NCBI RefSeq assembly: GCF_000719135.1
Contig: NZ_JOEK01000013.1
Location: 1-64,000, forward strand
DNA from: Streptomyces avicenniae
GTDB taxonomy: Bacteria; Actinomycetota; Actinomycetes; Streptomycetales; Streptomycetaceae
Length of the DNA: 64,000 bases
Reading direction: 5' to 3'
This document shows, in pieces, positions 16,273-24,279 of the stretch. Below the pieces are notes generated by a model. The model was not told the origin of the DNA. It was given only the letters and a program-made list of their open reading frames with translations, and made no database searches. A program made the position numbers and the translations under genes. Every line of letters begins with the position of its first letter. The first letter of the stretch is position 1.

Positions 16273-16410
16273 CCCCCTCCTGCGGCTGGAGGACTTCCTG
16301 GGCTCGCGGCGCGCCGACGCCCTGCCGGACTACACGCTCACCCGGGAGCGCGCGCGGATACTTCCGGGCGGGCGGCTGAGGGAGTACGACGTCGCCGTAC
16401 GCCGTGGAGC

Positions 16411-16497
16411 GTGACGGATGGCCTGTGGGGGCAGATCGAGCCGCTGCCGTCACACACGGAACGCCGGTTCCGGCACCCGGGCCGCAAGCCGTTGTCA
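16411..16497 (+). pseudogene. IS5-type transposase N-terminal remnant
   Basis: A 29-residue start (GTG 16411) reads TDGLWGQIEPLPSHTERRF followed by RHPGRKPL, which is the typical opening of IS5-family transposases (W-x-x-IEPLLP...RRFRYPGRKPL). Similarity stops where the antisense 3' end of the HEAT-repeat gene begins. No terminal inverted repeats or downstream catalytic DDE part were found, so this is a dead fragment marking a past insertion. Confidence 0.6.
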
Positions 16498-17373
16498 GCG
16501 GCGGAAGTTCTTGAGGCCGGATTCAGCCGAGTGTCGCACCCGCTCCGACGGGTCGCGACTCGCGGTCACAAGCATCCGCCGCACAACCCCGAGCTGTCGG
16601 CCGGACATGTCGTCTCCCCCGCTCAGGCCGCCCCGCCACAGGATATTGCCCAGGTCCCGCGCCACATGATCGCGCACGAACTCGTCCGGCGTATGCAACG
16701 CGCGCTCATAAGCGTCGAACACCAGGTCCGGTCCACCGAGGCTGTCCAACGCATCCGCGATACCGTCCGACATGCTCACATCCATGTCACCGGCGACCGT
16801 ATCCCAGCGGTAAGCCCGCCGATCGGTCAGAAGCGCGCTGATCACCTCCGCGGCCCGCGGATCGCCGATATCGGCGAGCGCAGCCATCAAGAACGAAGGT
16901 TCGCCGAAGAACGACGTGTACTCGTCTGCCACACTGCGGTGGAGCCGCTGACACAGCGGCTCCACCGCGCGGGCGTCCTTGGTCTCTCCCAGCAGCTTCG
17001 CCGCCTCGCACCGGACACTCTCCGACGGGGCCTCCAACTGGTCGCACAGGGCAGGAACAGCGTCGGGAACCCCGAGTTCGACGAGCATCCTCATCGCCGC
17101 GGTTCTCGCCTCCTCGTCCGCGTCCCTGTCCCGCAGCATGGCGAGCAGCGGACCGGGAGGATTGTCACGCACGAACCGGCGCCGCGTTTCTGCCTCGTAT
17201 TCCTCGTGCCGCTGCCAGCAGCGTTCACAGACGCGTCGGCGGTACGACCACTCGCCTACCCGTCGGTACACCGCGACAGACGTGCGTGGAAGCTCATGCC
17301 GGACCCTGGCCCCCGCGGCCTTGAACCGCCGATTGCACACCTCGCAGTGGTCCGCACCCGACTTCCGAAGCAT
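16495..17373 (-). CDS. HEAT-repeat protein with N-terminal zinc-binding segment
   Basis: 292 residues, cytoplasmic. N-terminal CEVCNRRF, a long basic spacer and CERCWQRHEEYE form two CxxC pairs, a likely zinc site. Then come HEAT/armadillo-like helical repeats (residues about 75-285): AAMRMLVELGVPDAVPALCD, VRCEAAKLLGETKDARAVEPL, LMAALADIGDPRAAEVISALL and further weaker units. HEAT repeats form curved protein-binding scaffolds. Lower codon bias than the core genes and an IS remnant abutting its 3' end suggest an acquired gene. Partner unknown. Confidence 0.83.
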   Translation of the reverse strand: MLRKSGADHCEVCNRRFKAAGARVRHELPRTSVAVYRRVGEWSYRRRVCERCWQRHEEYEAETRRRFVRDNPPGPLLAMLRDRDADEEARTAAMRMLVELGVPDAVPALCDQLEAPSESVRCEAAKLLGETKDARAVEPLCQRLHRSVADEYTSFFGEPSFLMAALADIGDPRAAEVISALLTDRRAYRWDTVAGDMDVSMSDGIADALDSLGGPDLVFDAYERALHTPDEFVRDHVARDLGNILWRGGLSGGDDMSGRQLGVVRRMLVTASRDPSERVRHSAESGLKNFRR

Positions 17374-17402
17374 GCCTCCACCATAGTGACAGCCACACCG
17401 CG

Positions 17403-17618
17403 GCGTCTCGATTCCTCGGATCCACCCGGTTCAGGGGTGACCCCTGCCGGGCGCGCGCCGACGCCGACCCGGACGAGGACCTGGCCGCACGCGTGCTGCG
17501 GCTGGCCGTCCCGAGGGGCGCGGCCACGCCGTACTTCACCCATCTTCCGCTGATCAGCTCGGAGAAGAGCGCCAGGGAACCGGTACGCCACGGCCGCCCC
17601 GTCCACAACCAGGCGTGA
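17403..17618 (+). pseudogene. Possible 3' remnant of an unknown gene
   Basis: Stretch 17374-17711 has no intact gene. An open frame ending at 17618 without a start reads ADADPDEDLAARVLRLAVPR, then ATPYFTHLPLISSEK, with strong GC3 bias, and looks like the C-terminal end of a lost gene. Upstream in the same frame is a stop just before 17395. No family is recognised; it may be a chance frame. Confidence 0.25.
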
Positions 17619-17711
17619 GCGAAGCGGAGTTGCAAACGGCGCGCCCCTCTCTGGCATGCTGCTGACAAAGGGGGGATGACCGATGGACACCATGGAACCG
17701 GCGGAGGACCG

Positions 17712-18323
17712 ATGAGGGCGCGGCGCAAGGACGCCCCGGTGACCCTCGTCCACCCGTCCGGCGAGCAACGCATCCGCGTGCTCGCCGAGCGCGAGATCGC
17801 CGCCCTGGCCGCGGCGCTCCCGCCCACGCCGCCGGACGCCGGGCCCGACCCGGCGCCGGGCGGCCCGGCCGAATGCCTCCGCCTCGCACGGGGGTTGAAC
17901 GCGGCGATCGACTCCGGCGCGTTCTCACACTCCGTGAGCGCACGCGTCAGCCGCAGGATCGCGGCCGTCGTCCTCGCACGGGCCGGACAGGCGGCGCTGG
18001 CCCCCGGCGGGCCGCCCGCCGACACGCTGTACTTCTGCGTCCTCGATCCCCTGCACGGCCTCCTCACCGTCCCCGATCCGCCCCCACGGGGCCCAAGGCG
18101 CCGCGAGCGCACCGAGGTGCTGTGCGACGCATGCCGGGAACGGGTGACGGCCCGGCCGCCCGACGACTTCTGGAGCGAGGCGCTGCACACGACCCAGATG
18201 CACCGGCCGCCGCTGCCCTACCACGGCGGCGCCCCGTTCAGCGCGCCCGAGCACGGCGTGGCCCGCGTCCTGAAGGACGCGAGGACCCTGGTCGCGGTGG
18301 ACGAGGAGTTCGGCTCCCGCTGA
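17712..18323 (+). CDS. Hypothetical protein, 203 residues
   Basis: Start at ATG 17712, preceded by GGAGGACCG, much better placed than the ATG at 17676. The N-terminus is MRARRKDAPVTLVHPSGEQR; the middle holds helices (LARGLNAAIDSGAFSHSVSA) and LYFCVLDPLHGLLTVPDPPP; the C-terminal half has CDACRERVTARPPDDFWSEA, a CxxC pair, and ends with LKDARTLVAVDEEFGSR. No signal peptide or membrane helix. Family not recognised. It lies 66 bases upstream of, and co-directional with, phoD. Confidence 0.65.
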   Translation: MRARRKDAPVTLVHPSGEQRIRVLAEREIAALAAALPPTPPDAGPDPAPGGPAECLRLARGLNAAIDSGAFSHSVSARVSRRIAAVVLARAGQAALAPGGPPADTLYFCVLDPLHGLLTVPDPPPRGPRRRERTEVLCDACRERVTARPPDDFWSEALHTTQMHRPPLPYHGGAPFSAPEHGVARVLKDARTLVAVDEEFGSR

Positions 18324-18389
18324 CCGGCACGGGGGAATGTCGGGCGTGCCTCCGCGTAAACGCCGCCCGCTGCGGCGAAGGTTCCAGCG

Positions 18390-19988
18390 ATGGAACACAC
18401 CAGACGCCGATTCCTCGGCACGGCCGCCGCCCTCGGCCTGTTCGGCGCCGGACTCAGCACCGCGCGCGCCTGGGCCGCCCCCCGTTTCGCCGCCCACCCC
18501 TTCGGCCTCGGCGTCGCCTCGGGCGACCCGCTGCCCGGGGGCGTCGTCCTGTGGACGCGTCTCGCCCCGGAACCGCTGGCCCTCGACGGACGCGGCGGCA
18601 TGCCGGACGCCCGGGTCTCCGTGTCCTGGCAGGTCGCCGAGGACGAACGGTTCACGCGCGTCGTCCAGCAGGGCACCGCGCAGGCCGTGCCGGAACTGGC
18701 CCACTCCGTGCACGCCGAGGTCCTCGGCCTGGAGGCGGGCCGCGACTACTTCTACCGCTTCCGCGTGGACGGCAGCGGGGACATCAGCCCCGTGGGCCGC
18801 ACGCGCACCGCGCCCGACCCCGGCACGACCGGCGGCGCCGTCTCGTTCGCCTTCGCGTCCTGCCAGTGCTGGTACGAGGGCTTCTACACGGCCTACCGGC
18901 ACCTGGCCGCCGAGGACCTCGACTTCGTCGTCCACCTCGGCGACTACCTCTACGAGTACGGCGTCGGCGCGAACGGCGGCGTGCGCGGCATGACGCTCGA
19001 CGCGTCCTTCCAGCACGAGACGTACTCCCTCACCGACTACCGCAACCGCCACGCGCTCTACCGCCTCGACCCCGACCTCCAGGCCGCGCACCACGCCTTC
19101 CCGTGGATCCTCACCTGGGACGACCACGAGGTGGAGAACAACTGGGCGGGCGACATCGCGCAGATCGACAAGGACGGCTTCCCCGACGACGACCCCACCA
19201 GCTTCCGCGCCCGCAAGGCGGCGGCCTTCCAGGCGTACTACGAACACCTGCCGCTGCGACTCCCGCAGAAGCCCAGCGGCTCGTCCGCGCAGCTCTACCG
19301 CCGCCTCGGCTTCGGCGGCCTCCTCGACCTGCACGTCCTCGACACCCGCTCGTACCGCGACGACCAGGCGTGCGGCGACGGCACCAAGCCCGGCTGCGAC
19401 ACCGAACGCGCCGACCCGTCCCGCAGCATGCTCGGCGCCGGGCAGGAACGCTGGCTCCTCGACGGCCTGGAGGCGTCGGGCGCGCGCTGGAACGTCCTCG
19501 CCAACCAGACGCTCGTGGCCCAGGTGGACCACGACCCCGACCCCGAGGTCGTCTCGTCCGGGCTCGACATGTGGGACGGCTACACCGCCGCCCGCGACCG
19601 GCTCCTCGGCGGCATCGACCGGCGGGGCGTACGCAACCCCGTCGTCCTCACCGGCGACATCCACCGCAGCGTCGTCGCCGACCTGAAGCTGGACTTCGAC
19701 GACCCCGCGTCCCCGGTGGTCGCCACCGAGTTCGCCGGTACGTCGATCAGCTCCGGCGGCGACGGCACGGCCATGGACACCTTCGGCTTCGACTGGATGG
19801 CCCCCGGCGTCAACCCGCACCTGAAGTGGCACAACTCGCAGCGCGGCTACACCGTCTGCCGCGCCGACGCGGCGGAGTTCAGGGCCGAATACCGGGTGGT
19901 GCCGTACGTCAGCAGCACCGGCGCGGGCATCACGACGCCCGCCCGCTTCGTCGTCGAGGACGGACGGCCAGGCGCGCAGCAGGCGTGA
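18390..19988 (+). CDS. phoD: Alkaline phosphatase/phosphodiesterase PhoD
   Basis: 532 residues. A twin-arginine signal (MEHTRRRFLGTAAALGLFG) directs folded export; cleavage is likely near residue 30. Next comes the PhoD N-terminal domain (HPFGLGVASGDPLPGGVVLW) and the metallophosphatase domain with the PhoD hallmarks SFAFASCQCW, DFVVHLGDYLYEYG, ILTWDDHEVENNW and VVLTGDIHRS, which hold the Fe/Ca ligands. It releases phosphate from organic phosphodiesters outside the cell. No clear PHO box (GTTCACC-type repeats) was found in the 66-base upstream gap. A 12-bp hairpin follows. Confidence 0.95.
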   Translation: MEHTRRRFLGTAAALGLFGAGLSTARAWAAPRFAAHPFGLGVASGDPLPGGVVLWTRLAPEPLALDGRGGMPDARVSVSWQVAEDERFTRVVQQGTAQAVPELAHSVHAEVLGLEAGRDYFYRFRVDGSGDISPVGRTRTAPDPGTTGGAVSFAFASCQCWYEGFYTAYRHLAAEDLDFVVHLGDYLYEYGVGANGGVRGMTLDASFQHETYSLTDYRNRHALYRLDPDLQAAHHAFPWILTWDDHEVENNWAGDIAQIDKDGFPDDDPTSFRARKAAAFQAYYEHLPLRLPQKPSGSSAQLYRRLGFGGLLDLHVLDTRSYRDDQACGDGTKPGCDTERADPSRSMLGAGQERWLLDGLEASGARWNVLANQTLVAQVDHDPDPEVVSSGLDMWDGYTAARDRLLGGIDRRGVRNPVVLTGDIHRSVVADLKLDFDDPASPVVATEFAGTSISSGGDGTAMDTFGFDWMAPGVNPHLKWHNSQRGYTVCRADAAEFRAEYRVVPYVSSTGAGITTPARFVVEDGRPGAQQA

Positions 19989-19997
19989 ACGCCGCCA

Positions 19998-20025
19998 GGG
20001 GTCCCGGCCCGGCGGCCGGGACCCC
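19998..20025. terminator. Hairpin terminator between phoD and ECF41 sigma gene
   Basis: Perfect 12-bp stem GGGGTCCCGGCC / GGCCGGGACCCC with a 4-base loop (CGGC) in the 44-base gap between two convergent genes. It can end transcription from both sides. There is no U-tract, as is usual in Streptomyces. Confidence 0.75.
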
Positions 20026-20032
20026 GCACCGC

Positions 20033-20920
20033 TCAGCCGCCCAGGAACTCCGCCGTGACGCCCGGCAGCCGCGCCGGGTCGGCGAGCACGTGGACGGCGG
20101 CGATCCGGCCGCCGGAGACCGTGAACACCATGACGGACACGGGCCGTCCCCGGTGCACGACCACCACGGCGGGCGCGCCGTCCACCAGCGCCAGGCGGCC
20201 CGCTGCGGCGAGCCGGTTGAACAGGACGGCCCGCCCGGCGACGTCCCGCGCGCCGCTGACGACGGTCCCGCGCCCCGCCGCGTCGTCCGACCGCAGCACG
20301 ACGTCGGGCGCCAGCACGGCGACCAGCCCGTCCAGGTCCCCGTCCCGCGCGGCGGCGAAGAACGCGTTGACGACCGCGCGCCGCCGCGCCGGATCGGGAT
20401 CGGCCACCGGCGTCCCCTCCCGCACCCGGCGGCGCGCCCGGCTCGCCGCCTGCCGCGCGGCGGCGGGCGACCGCTCCAGCAGCGCCGCGATCACGTCGAA
20501 CGGCACGCCGAACATGTCGTGCAGCACGAACGCGACCCGCTCCCCGGGCTCCAGCGTCTCCAGCACGACCATCATCGCCAGCCCCACCGCGTCGGCCAGT
20601 TCCGCCGCCTCCTGCGGATCGCCGCTCTCCGGCGCGCCGATCAGCGGATCGGGCAGCCGGACGTCCAGCGGGTCCTCGCGGCGCCGCTCCCGCGCGCGCA
20701 GCACGTTCAGGCACACCCGGCCCACCACGGTCGTCAGCCAGGCCGCGAGATTCCGCACCTCGGCCGCGTCCACCCGCCCGAGCCGCAGCCACGTCTCCTG
20801 CACGGCGTCGTCGGCCTCGCTCAGCGAGCCGAGCATCCGGTAGGCGACCGACCGCAGACGCGGACGTTCCGCCTCGAAACGGACAGCGAGCGCCGCGGAG
20901 TCGTCCACCGTGTCACACAT
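20033..20920 (-). CDS. ECF41-type RNA polymerase sigma factor with SnoaL-like C-terminal domain
   Basis: 295 residues. Sigma region 2: FEAERPRLRSVAYRMLGSLS, then EADDAVQETWLRL. Region 4: LEPGERVAFVLHDMFGVPFD and ARQAASRARRRV. A roughly 110-residue SnoaL/NTF2-like C-terminal domain follows, the mark of ECF41 (SigJ-like) factors, which lack an anti-sigma factor and use this domain to set their own activity. The linker has RLPDP (compare WLPEP in the family) and the tail has DPARLPGV (compare NPDKL). It is divergent from an SDR/epimerase-type gene, the usual ECF41 target. GAGGAGGG precedes the ATG. Confidence 0.93.
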   Translation of the reverse strand: MCDTVDDSAALAVRFEAERPRLRSVAYRMLGSLSEADDAVQETWLRLGRVDAAEVRNLAAWLTTVVGRVCLNVLRARERRREDPLDVRLPDPLIGAPESGDPQEAAELADAVGLAMMVVLETLEPGERVAFVLHDMFGVPFDVIAALLERSPAAARQAASRARRRVREGTPVADPDPARRRAVVNAFFAAARDGDLDGLVAVLAPDVVLRSDDAAGRGTVVSGARDVAGRAVLFNRLAAAGRLALVDGAPAVVVVHRGRPVSVMVFTVSGGRIAAVHVLADPARLPGVTAEFLGG

Positions 20921-20940
20921 CCCTCCTCGCCAGGTGTCGT
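20911..20940 (+). promoter_or_regulatory. Candidate ECF41-type promoter reading towards the epimerase-like gene
   Basis: TGTCACA at 20911-20917 equals the -35 heptamer I recall for ECF41 target promoters. A CGTA at 20938-20941 could be the -10 part, but the 20-base gap is longer than the usual 16-17, so this is tentative. It overlaps the first codons of the sigma gene on the other strand. Confidence 0.35.
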
Positions 20941-20994
20941 AACGGTAGACCCCGGGGCGACCGCCCCCGGGCAGCGCCCTCAGCAGGAGGAACC

Positions 20995-21756
20995 ATGACC
21001 TCGCCCATCCTCGTCACCGGCGGCACGGGCACCCTGGGCCGCCACGTCGTCCCGCGCCTGCGGGCGGCCGGGTTCGAGGTGCGCGTCCTCACCCGCAACG
21101 GGCGGGCGCCAGAGGACGGCGTCACCTACGTCACCGGCGACCTGGAGAAGGACACCGGCGTCGCGGCGGCCCTGGACGGCGCGGGGACGATCCTGCACCT
21201 CGCGGGCGACGACAAGAACAACGAGACCGTGACGCGCCACCTCGTCCGCGCCGCGTCGGACGCCGGGACCCCGCACCTGATCAACATCTCCGTCACCGCC
21301 ACCGACCGCCTGCCCATCGGCTACTTCCGCTCCAAGCTCGCCGCCGAGAACGTCCTCATCGAGGGGGGCGTGCCCTGGACGAACCTGCGGGCGGCGCAGT
21401 TCCACGACTTCGCGCTCAACGCCGTACGGGTCATGGGGCGGCTGCCCGTCATCCCCAGCCCCGGCGGGATGCGCGCCCAGCCCGTGGACGCGCGCGACGT
21501 CGCCGACCGGCTCGTGGAGCTGGCGCAGGGCGGCCCGGCGGGCCACGTCCGCGACCTCGTCGGCCCCCAGGTCTACACCCTGGGCGAGCTGGCGCGCGGC
21601 TACCTGGCGGCCCGGGGCAAGCGGCGGCCGATGCTGCCGGTGCGCGTCCCCGGCGCGATCGGCCGCGCGTACCGGGAGGGGCGGAACTTGGTGCTCGACG
21701 ACGTGGACGAGGGCACGCGCACCTGGGAGGCGTTCCTCGCCGAACAGACCTGGTGA
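20995..21756 (+). CDS. NAD(P)-binding epimerase-like/NmrA-type SDR protein
   Basis: 253 residues, atypical short-chain dehydrogenase fold. ILVTGGTGTLGRHVVPRL gives the dinucleotide loop; VRVLTRNGR follows beta-2; GTILHLAGDDKNN and NISVTATDR carry the fourth and fifth strands; YFRSKLAAENVL keeps a Y-x3-K-like pair at the catalytic position. Ends with a helical cap (LPVRVPGAIGRAYREG). AGGAGGAACC precedes the ATG. This family is one of the COE (carboxymuconolactone decarboxylase/oxidoreductase/epimerase) partners usually controlled by ECF41, so it is the likely target of the divergent sigma factor. Substrate unknown. Confidence 0.88.
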   Translation: MTSPILVTGGTGTLGRHVVPRLRAAGFEVRVLTRNGRAPEDGVTYVTGDLEKDTGVAAALDGAGTILHLAGDDKNNETVTRHLVRAASDAGTPHLINISVTATDRLPIGYFRSKLAAENVLIEGGVPWTNLRAAQFHDFALNAVRVMGRLPVIPSPGGMRAQPVDARDVADRLVELAQGGPAGHVRDLVGPQVYTLGELARGYLAARGKRRPMLPVRVPGAIGRAYREGRNLVLDDVDEGTRTWEAFLAEQTW

Positions 21757-21757
21757 C

Positions 21758-21783
21758 CTAGGGCCTGGGAAGACAGGCCCTAG
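21758..21783. terminator. Hairpin terminator after epimerase-like gene
   Basis: Perfect 10-bp stem CTAGGGCCTG / CAGGCCCTAG with a 6-base loop (GGAAGA), starting 2 bases after the stop codon at 21756. Separates the sigma/epimerase pair from the popR gene. Confidence 0.8.
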
Positions 21784-21857
21784 CCCGCCCGGCGCGTTCG
21801 CGTCGGGCGGAACGCCTGCGGGGGACGGCCCCGGCGCCGGGCTTCTAGGCTGAGGAG

Positions 21858-22289
21858 GTGAGCAGCGACGCAGCCGACCAGGTCCGTACCCTCCACCCGC
21901 GCCCCGCCGCCCCGGCCAGGGAACCGCTGTGGCGCGACGTCGTCGGCGACGTCCTGCGCCGCGAACGCCGCGCCCAGGAGCGCACGCTCCAGCACGTCGC
22001 CGACCAGGCACGCATCTCCATGCCCTACCTCTCCGAGATCGAGCGCGGGCGGAAGGAGGCGTCGTCCGAGGTGCTGGCCGCCGCCGCGCGCGCCCTCGGC
22101 CTGACCCTGGCCGAACTCCTCGCGCTCGTGCACCGCGAGATCGTCAGGCTCGCCCCGCCCCTGCCCGACGAGCGGCGCGGCACCGTGACCTCCCTCGCGT
22201 CGCGCACGTCCGTCACCGCGCTGCGCGCCGCCAGGCCCGGCGGGTCGGGGCGGGCCACCGGCCACGGCGAGGTGCGGCTCGCCGCCTGA
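21858..22289 (+). CDS. popR: PopR/ClgR-type helix-turn-helix regulator of clpP genes
   Basis: 143 residues from GTG 21858 with GAGGAG upstream. XRE-type helix-turn-helix (about residues 27-85): VVGDVLRRERRAQERTLQHV, ARISMPYLSEIERGRKEASS, LAAAARALGLTLAEL, which is the ClgR/PopR pattern. In S. lividans, PopR activates the clpP3 clpP4 operon and is destroyed by ClpP1P2 through C-terminal alanines. Here the protein ends VRLAA, and it sits next to a clpP pair on the opposite strand, so PopR is a better call than ClgR. It should keep the second ClpP system off while the first works. Confidence 0.85.
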   Translation: MSSDAADQVRTLHPRPAAPAREPLWRDVVGDVLRRERRAQERTLQHVADQARISMPYLSEIERGRKEASSEVLAAAARALGLTLAELLALVHREIVRLAPPLPDERRGTVTSLASRTSVTALRAARPGGSGRATGHGEVRLAA

Positions 22290-22313
22290 ACGGCGCGCCG
22301 CCCCCGCCGGTCG

Positions 22314-22916
22314 TCAGGCGACGGGCCGTCGTCGGCTGAGCACATGGTCGGCGAGCCCGTACGCCACCGCCTCCTCGGCCGTGAACACGCGGTCCCGGTC
22401 GGTGTCGGCGCGCAGCCGCGCCACGTCGTGGCCGGTGTGCCGCGCCAACACCTCCTCGACCTGCGCCCTGATGCGCAGCATCTCCTTGGCCTGGAGCCTC
22501 AGATCGGACACCGTGCCGCGCTGCCCGCCGCTCTGCGGCTGGCCGAGCAGCACCCGGGCGTGCTCCAGGACGACGCGCCGCCCCGGATCGCCGCCCGCCA
22601 GCAGCACCGCCGCCGTGGACGCCGCCTGCCCGACGCAGATCGTGGAGATCGGCGAGGTGACGTACGACATCGTGTCGTAGATCGCCATCAGCGACGTGTA
22701 CGAGCCGCCGGGGGAGTTGATGTAGATCGCGATCTCGCGGTCGGGGTTGTCGGATTCGAGGTGGATGAGCTGCGCGATGACGACGTTGGCCACGCCGTCG
22801 TCGATCTCCGTGCCGAGGAAGATGACCCGCTCGGACAGCAGCCTGCTGTAGACGTCGAACGCGCGCTCGCCTGACGAGGTGCGCTCCACCACCGTGGGGA
22901 TCGTGTACTGGCTCAT
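22314..22916 (-). CDS. clpP4: ClpP-like protease subunit (ClpP4 type) with catalytic histidine replaced
   Basis: 200 residues in the ClpP fold. [20 protein letters not shown] and [19 protein letters not shown] are standard. The nucleophile serine is present in [16 protein letters not shown] and the aspartate in [13 protein letters not shown]. The histidine segment, normally (M)HQP, reads [12 protein letters not shown]: the codon is GGC (Gly) where CAC would be expected. So the classical Ser-His-Asp triad is incomplete and the subunit may be inactive by itself, working as a structural partner of ClpP3. Start [20 protein letters not shown]; the gap to the upstream clpP3 gene is 1 base, so one operon. 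Confidence 0.93.
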   Translation of the reverse strand: MSQYTIPTVVERTSSGERAFDVYSRLLSERVIFLGTEIDDGVANVVIAQLIHLESDNPDREIAIYINSPGGSYTSLMAIYDTMSYVTSPISTICVGQAASTAAVLLAGGDPGRRVVLEHARVLLGQPQSGGQRGTVSDLRLQAKEMLRIRAQVEEVLARHTGHDVARLRADTDRDRVFTAEEAVAYGLADHVLSRRRPVA

Positions 22917-22917
22917 G

Positions 22918-23559
22918 TCAGAAACCCGCCCTTCGCTGCGTGCTCCCGGGGCGGATGTCGTCCATCGACTCGACCACCCGGTCCACCATGCCGTACTCGC
23001 GCGCCTGTTCCGCCGTGAACCAGCGGTCGCGGTCGCTGTCGCGGGCGATGGTCTCCTGGCTCTGGCCGGTGTGCTCGGCGATCAGCCGCTCCATCGTGGA
23101 CTTCGTGAACTCCAGGTTCTCCGCCTGGATCTCGATGTCGGACGTGCTGCCGCCGATGCCCGCGCTGGGCTGATGCATCATCACCCGGGCGTTCGGCAGG
23201 GCGAAGCGCTTGCCCGGCGTGCCCACGGTGAGGAGGAACTGCCCCATGCTGGCGGCGAACCCCATGGCGAGCGTCGCGACGTCGTTCGGGATGAGGCGCA
23301 TCGTGTCGTAGATGGCGAGCCCGGCCGTGATGGAGCCGCCGGGGGAGTGGACGCACAGGGTGATGTCGGCGCGCGGGTTCTCGGCCGACAGGAGCAGGAG
23401 CTGCGCGCAGATGCGGTTGGCGGAGACCTCGTCCACCTGCGTGCCGAGGAAGATGATGCGCCGGGTCAGCAGCTGCTCGGCGAGGTGGTCGTCGAAGCGC
23501 GTCGGGGCGGTGTCGTCCTCGGCGGCGCGGGGGGCGAAGGGGGAGAGGGGTGGCGTCAT
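22918..23559 (-). CDS. clpP3: ATP-dependent Clp protease proteolytic subunit (ClpP3 type)
   Basis: 213 residues with the full triad: Ser in [12 protein letters not shown], His in [14 protein letters not shown], Asp in [13 protein letters not shown]. The N-terminal propeptide-like stretch is followed by [19 protein letters not shown]. Forms a barrel-shaped heptameric protease fed by Clp ATPases; in Streptomyces the ClpP3P4 pair is a backup for ClpP1P2. First gene of an operon with the ClpP4-type gene; promoter in 23560-23673, probably activated by PopR. The degenerate partner makes this the active subunit. Confidence 0.94.
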   Translation of the reverse strand: MTPPLSPFAPRAAEDDTAPTRFDDHLAEQLLTRRIIFLGTQVDEVSANRICAQLLLLSAENPRADITLCVHSPGGSITAGLAIYDTMRLIPNDVATLAMGFAASMGQFLLTVGTPGKRFALPNARVMMHQPSAGIGGSTSDIEIQAENLEFTKSTMERLIAEHTGQSQETIARDSDRDRWFTAEQAREYGMVDRVVESMDDIRPGSTQRRAGF

Positions 23560-23673
23560 GCCGGTCCTCCGTTCGTGAGCTGGTGCCCTCCACCCTCGGC
23601 CGCCGCACGGCCCCGCCCAAGCGTTCTCGGCCCCCGGCAGATCGGCCGACAGCAGAGCGCCGGCGCCGCGCGC

Positions 23674-23986
23674 TCAGGCCGTGCGGGGGGCGAAGGAGAT
23701 CCGGGTCTCCTCGGCGTCGAGCGTGAGGTCGAGCTGCGCGTCAAGGGCGGCCGTGAGGGCGCGGAGGAGGGGGGAAGGCGGGGGGCGTGCCGCCGCCTTC
23801 GAGACGTTCGACGTCCGCCACGGTCAGCCCCGCCCGCTCGGCGAGGGCGGCGTGATCGACCCCCAGCGCCGTCCGCCGGTCGTGGACCGCCTGCCCGAGG
23901 GCGATCGCCGCACCGGCCTCGACCTACGCCGGACCAAGACGGTGCGCCTGGGGAATCGTCCACGACGCGTGACGGTGTGTGCTCAC
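23674..23986 (-). pseudogene. Broken XRE-type helix-turn-helix regulator gene
   Basis: Start GTG 23986 with GAGGAG upstream, then 20 codons (STHRHASWTIPQAHRLGPA after the start) to an in-frame TAG at 23924-23926. The same frame continues as VEAGAAIALGQAVHDRRTAL, then VDHAALAERAGLTVADVERL, an XRE helix-turn-helix. A run of six G (plus strand, about 23768-23773) then shifts the frame by one; the other frame continues LLRALTAALDAQLDLTLDAE to a TGA at 23674. The C-terminal pattern (LLRALTAALDAQL) is typical of small XRE regulators or antitoxins. Two lesions mean it is dead, unless one is a sequencing error. Confidence 0.65.
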
Positions 23987-24191
23987 GGATACTCCTCGGA
24001 GGTACAGGTGCCTGCACAGGCGAGCCCACGGCCCGGACCTCCCCAGGCCCACGACGCCCGCTGCATCCGCTGATCTTTCCGCACGACGCCTGACCTGCGG
24101 GATGCCGCGGGGTTAGGGGACCGGCGATGCGTGGACCGTTGACGGACTCCGGGGCCGCCCCCGGCGGCCCGGCCGGCTGCCGCTGGCCGCG

Positions 24192-24223
24192 TTGCGATTG
24201 TTTCGAATCTTGCGTTTGTTTCG
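24192..24223. promoter_or_regulatory. Direct-repeat operator upstream of the PIN toxin-antitoxin pair
   Basis: TTGCGATTGTTTCG (24192-24205) and TTGCGTTTGTTTCG (24210-24223): 14 bases with one mismatch, 18 bases apart start to start, in an unusually AT-rich stretch 57 bases before the antitoxin start. Antitoxins often bind such paired direct sites and repress their own operon. About 23987-24191 shows no other signal. Confidence 0.5.
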
Positions 24224-24279
24224 CCTGGCTGTCATCATGAGAGACGGAAGACCTGCGTCCGTGGGTCCGGAAGGAGATC

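Noticed and set aside
17873..20998. 1041-residue frame covering phoD and the ECF41 gene
   Set aside because: It runs through genes with clear domains in other frames; Arg/Pro-rich translation is a GC artefact.
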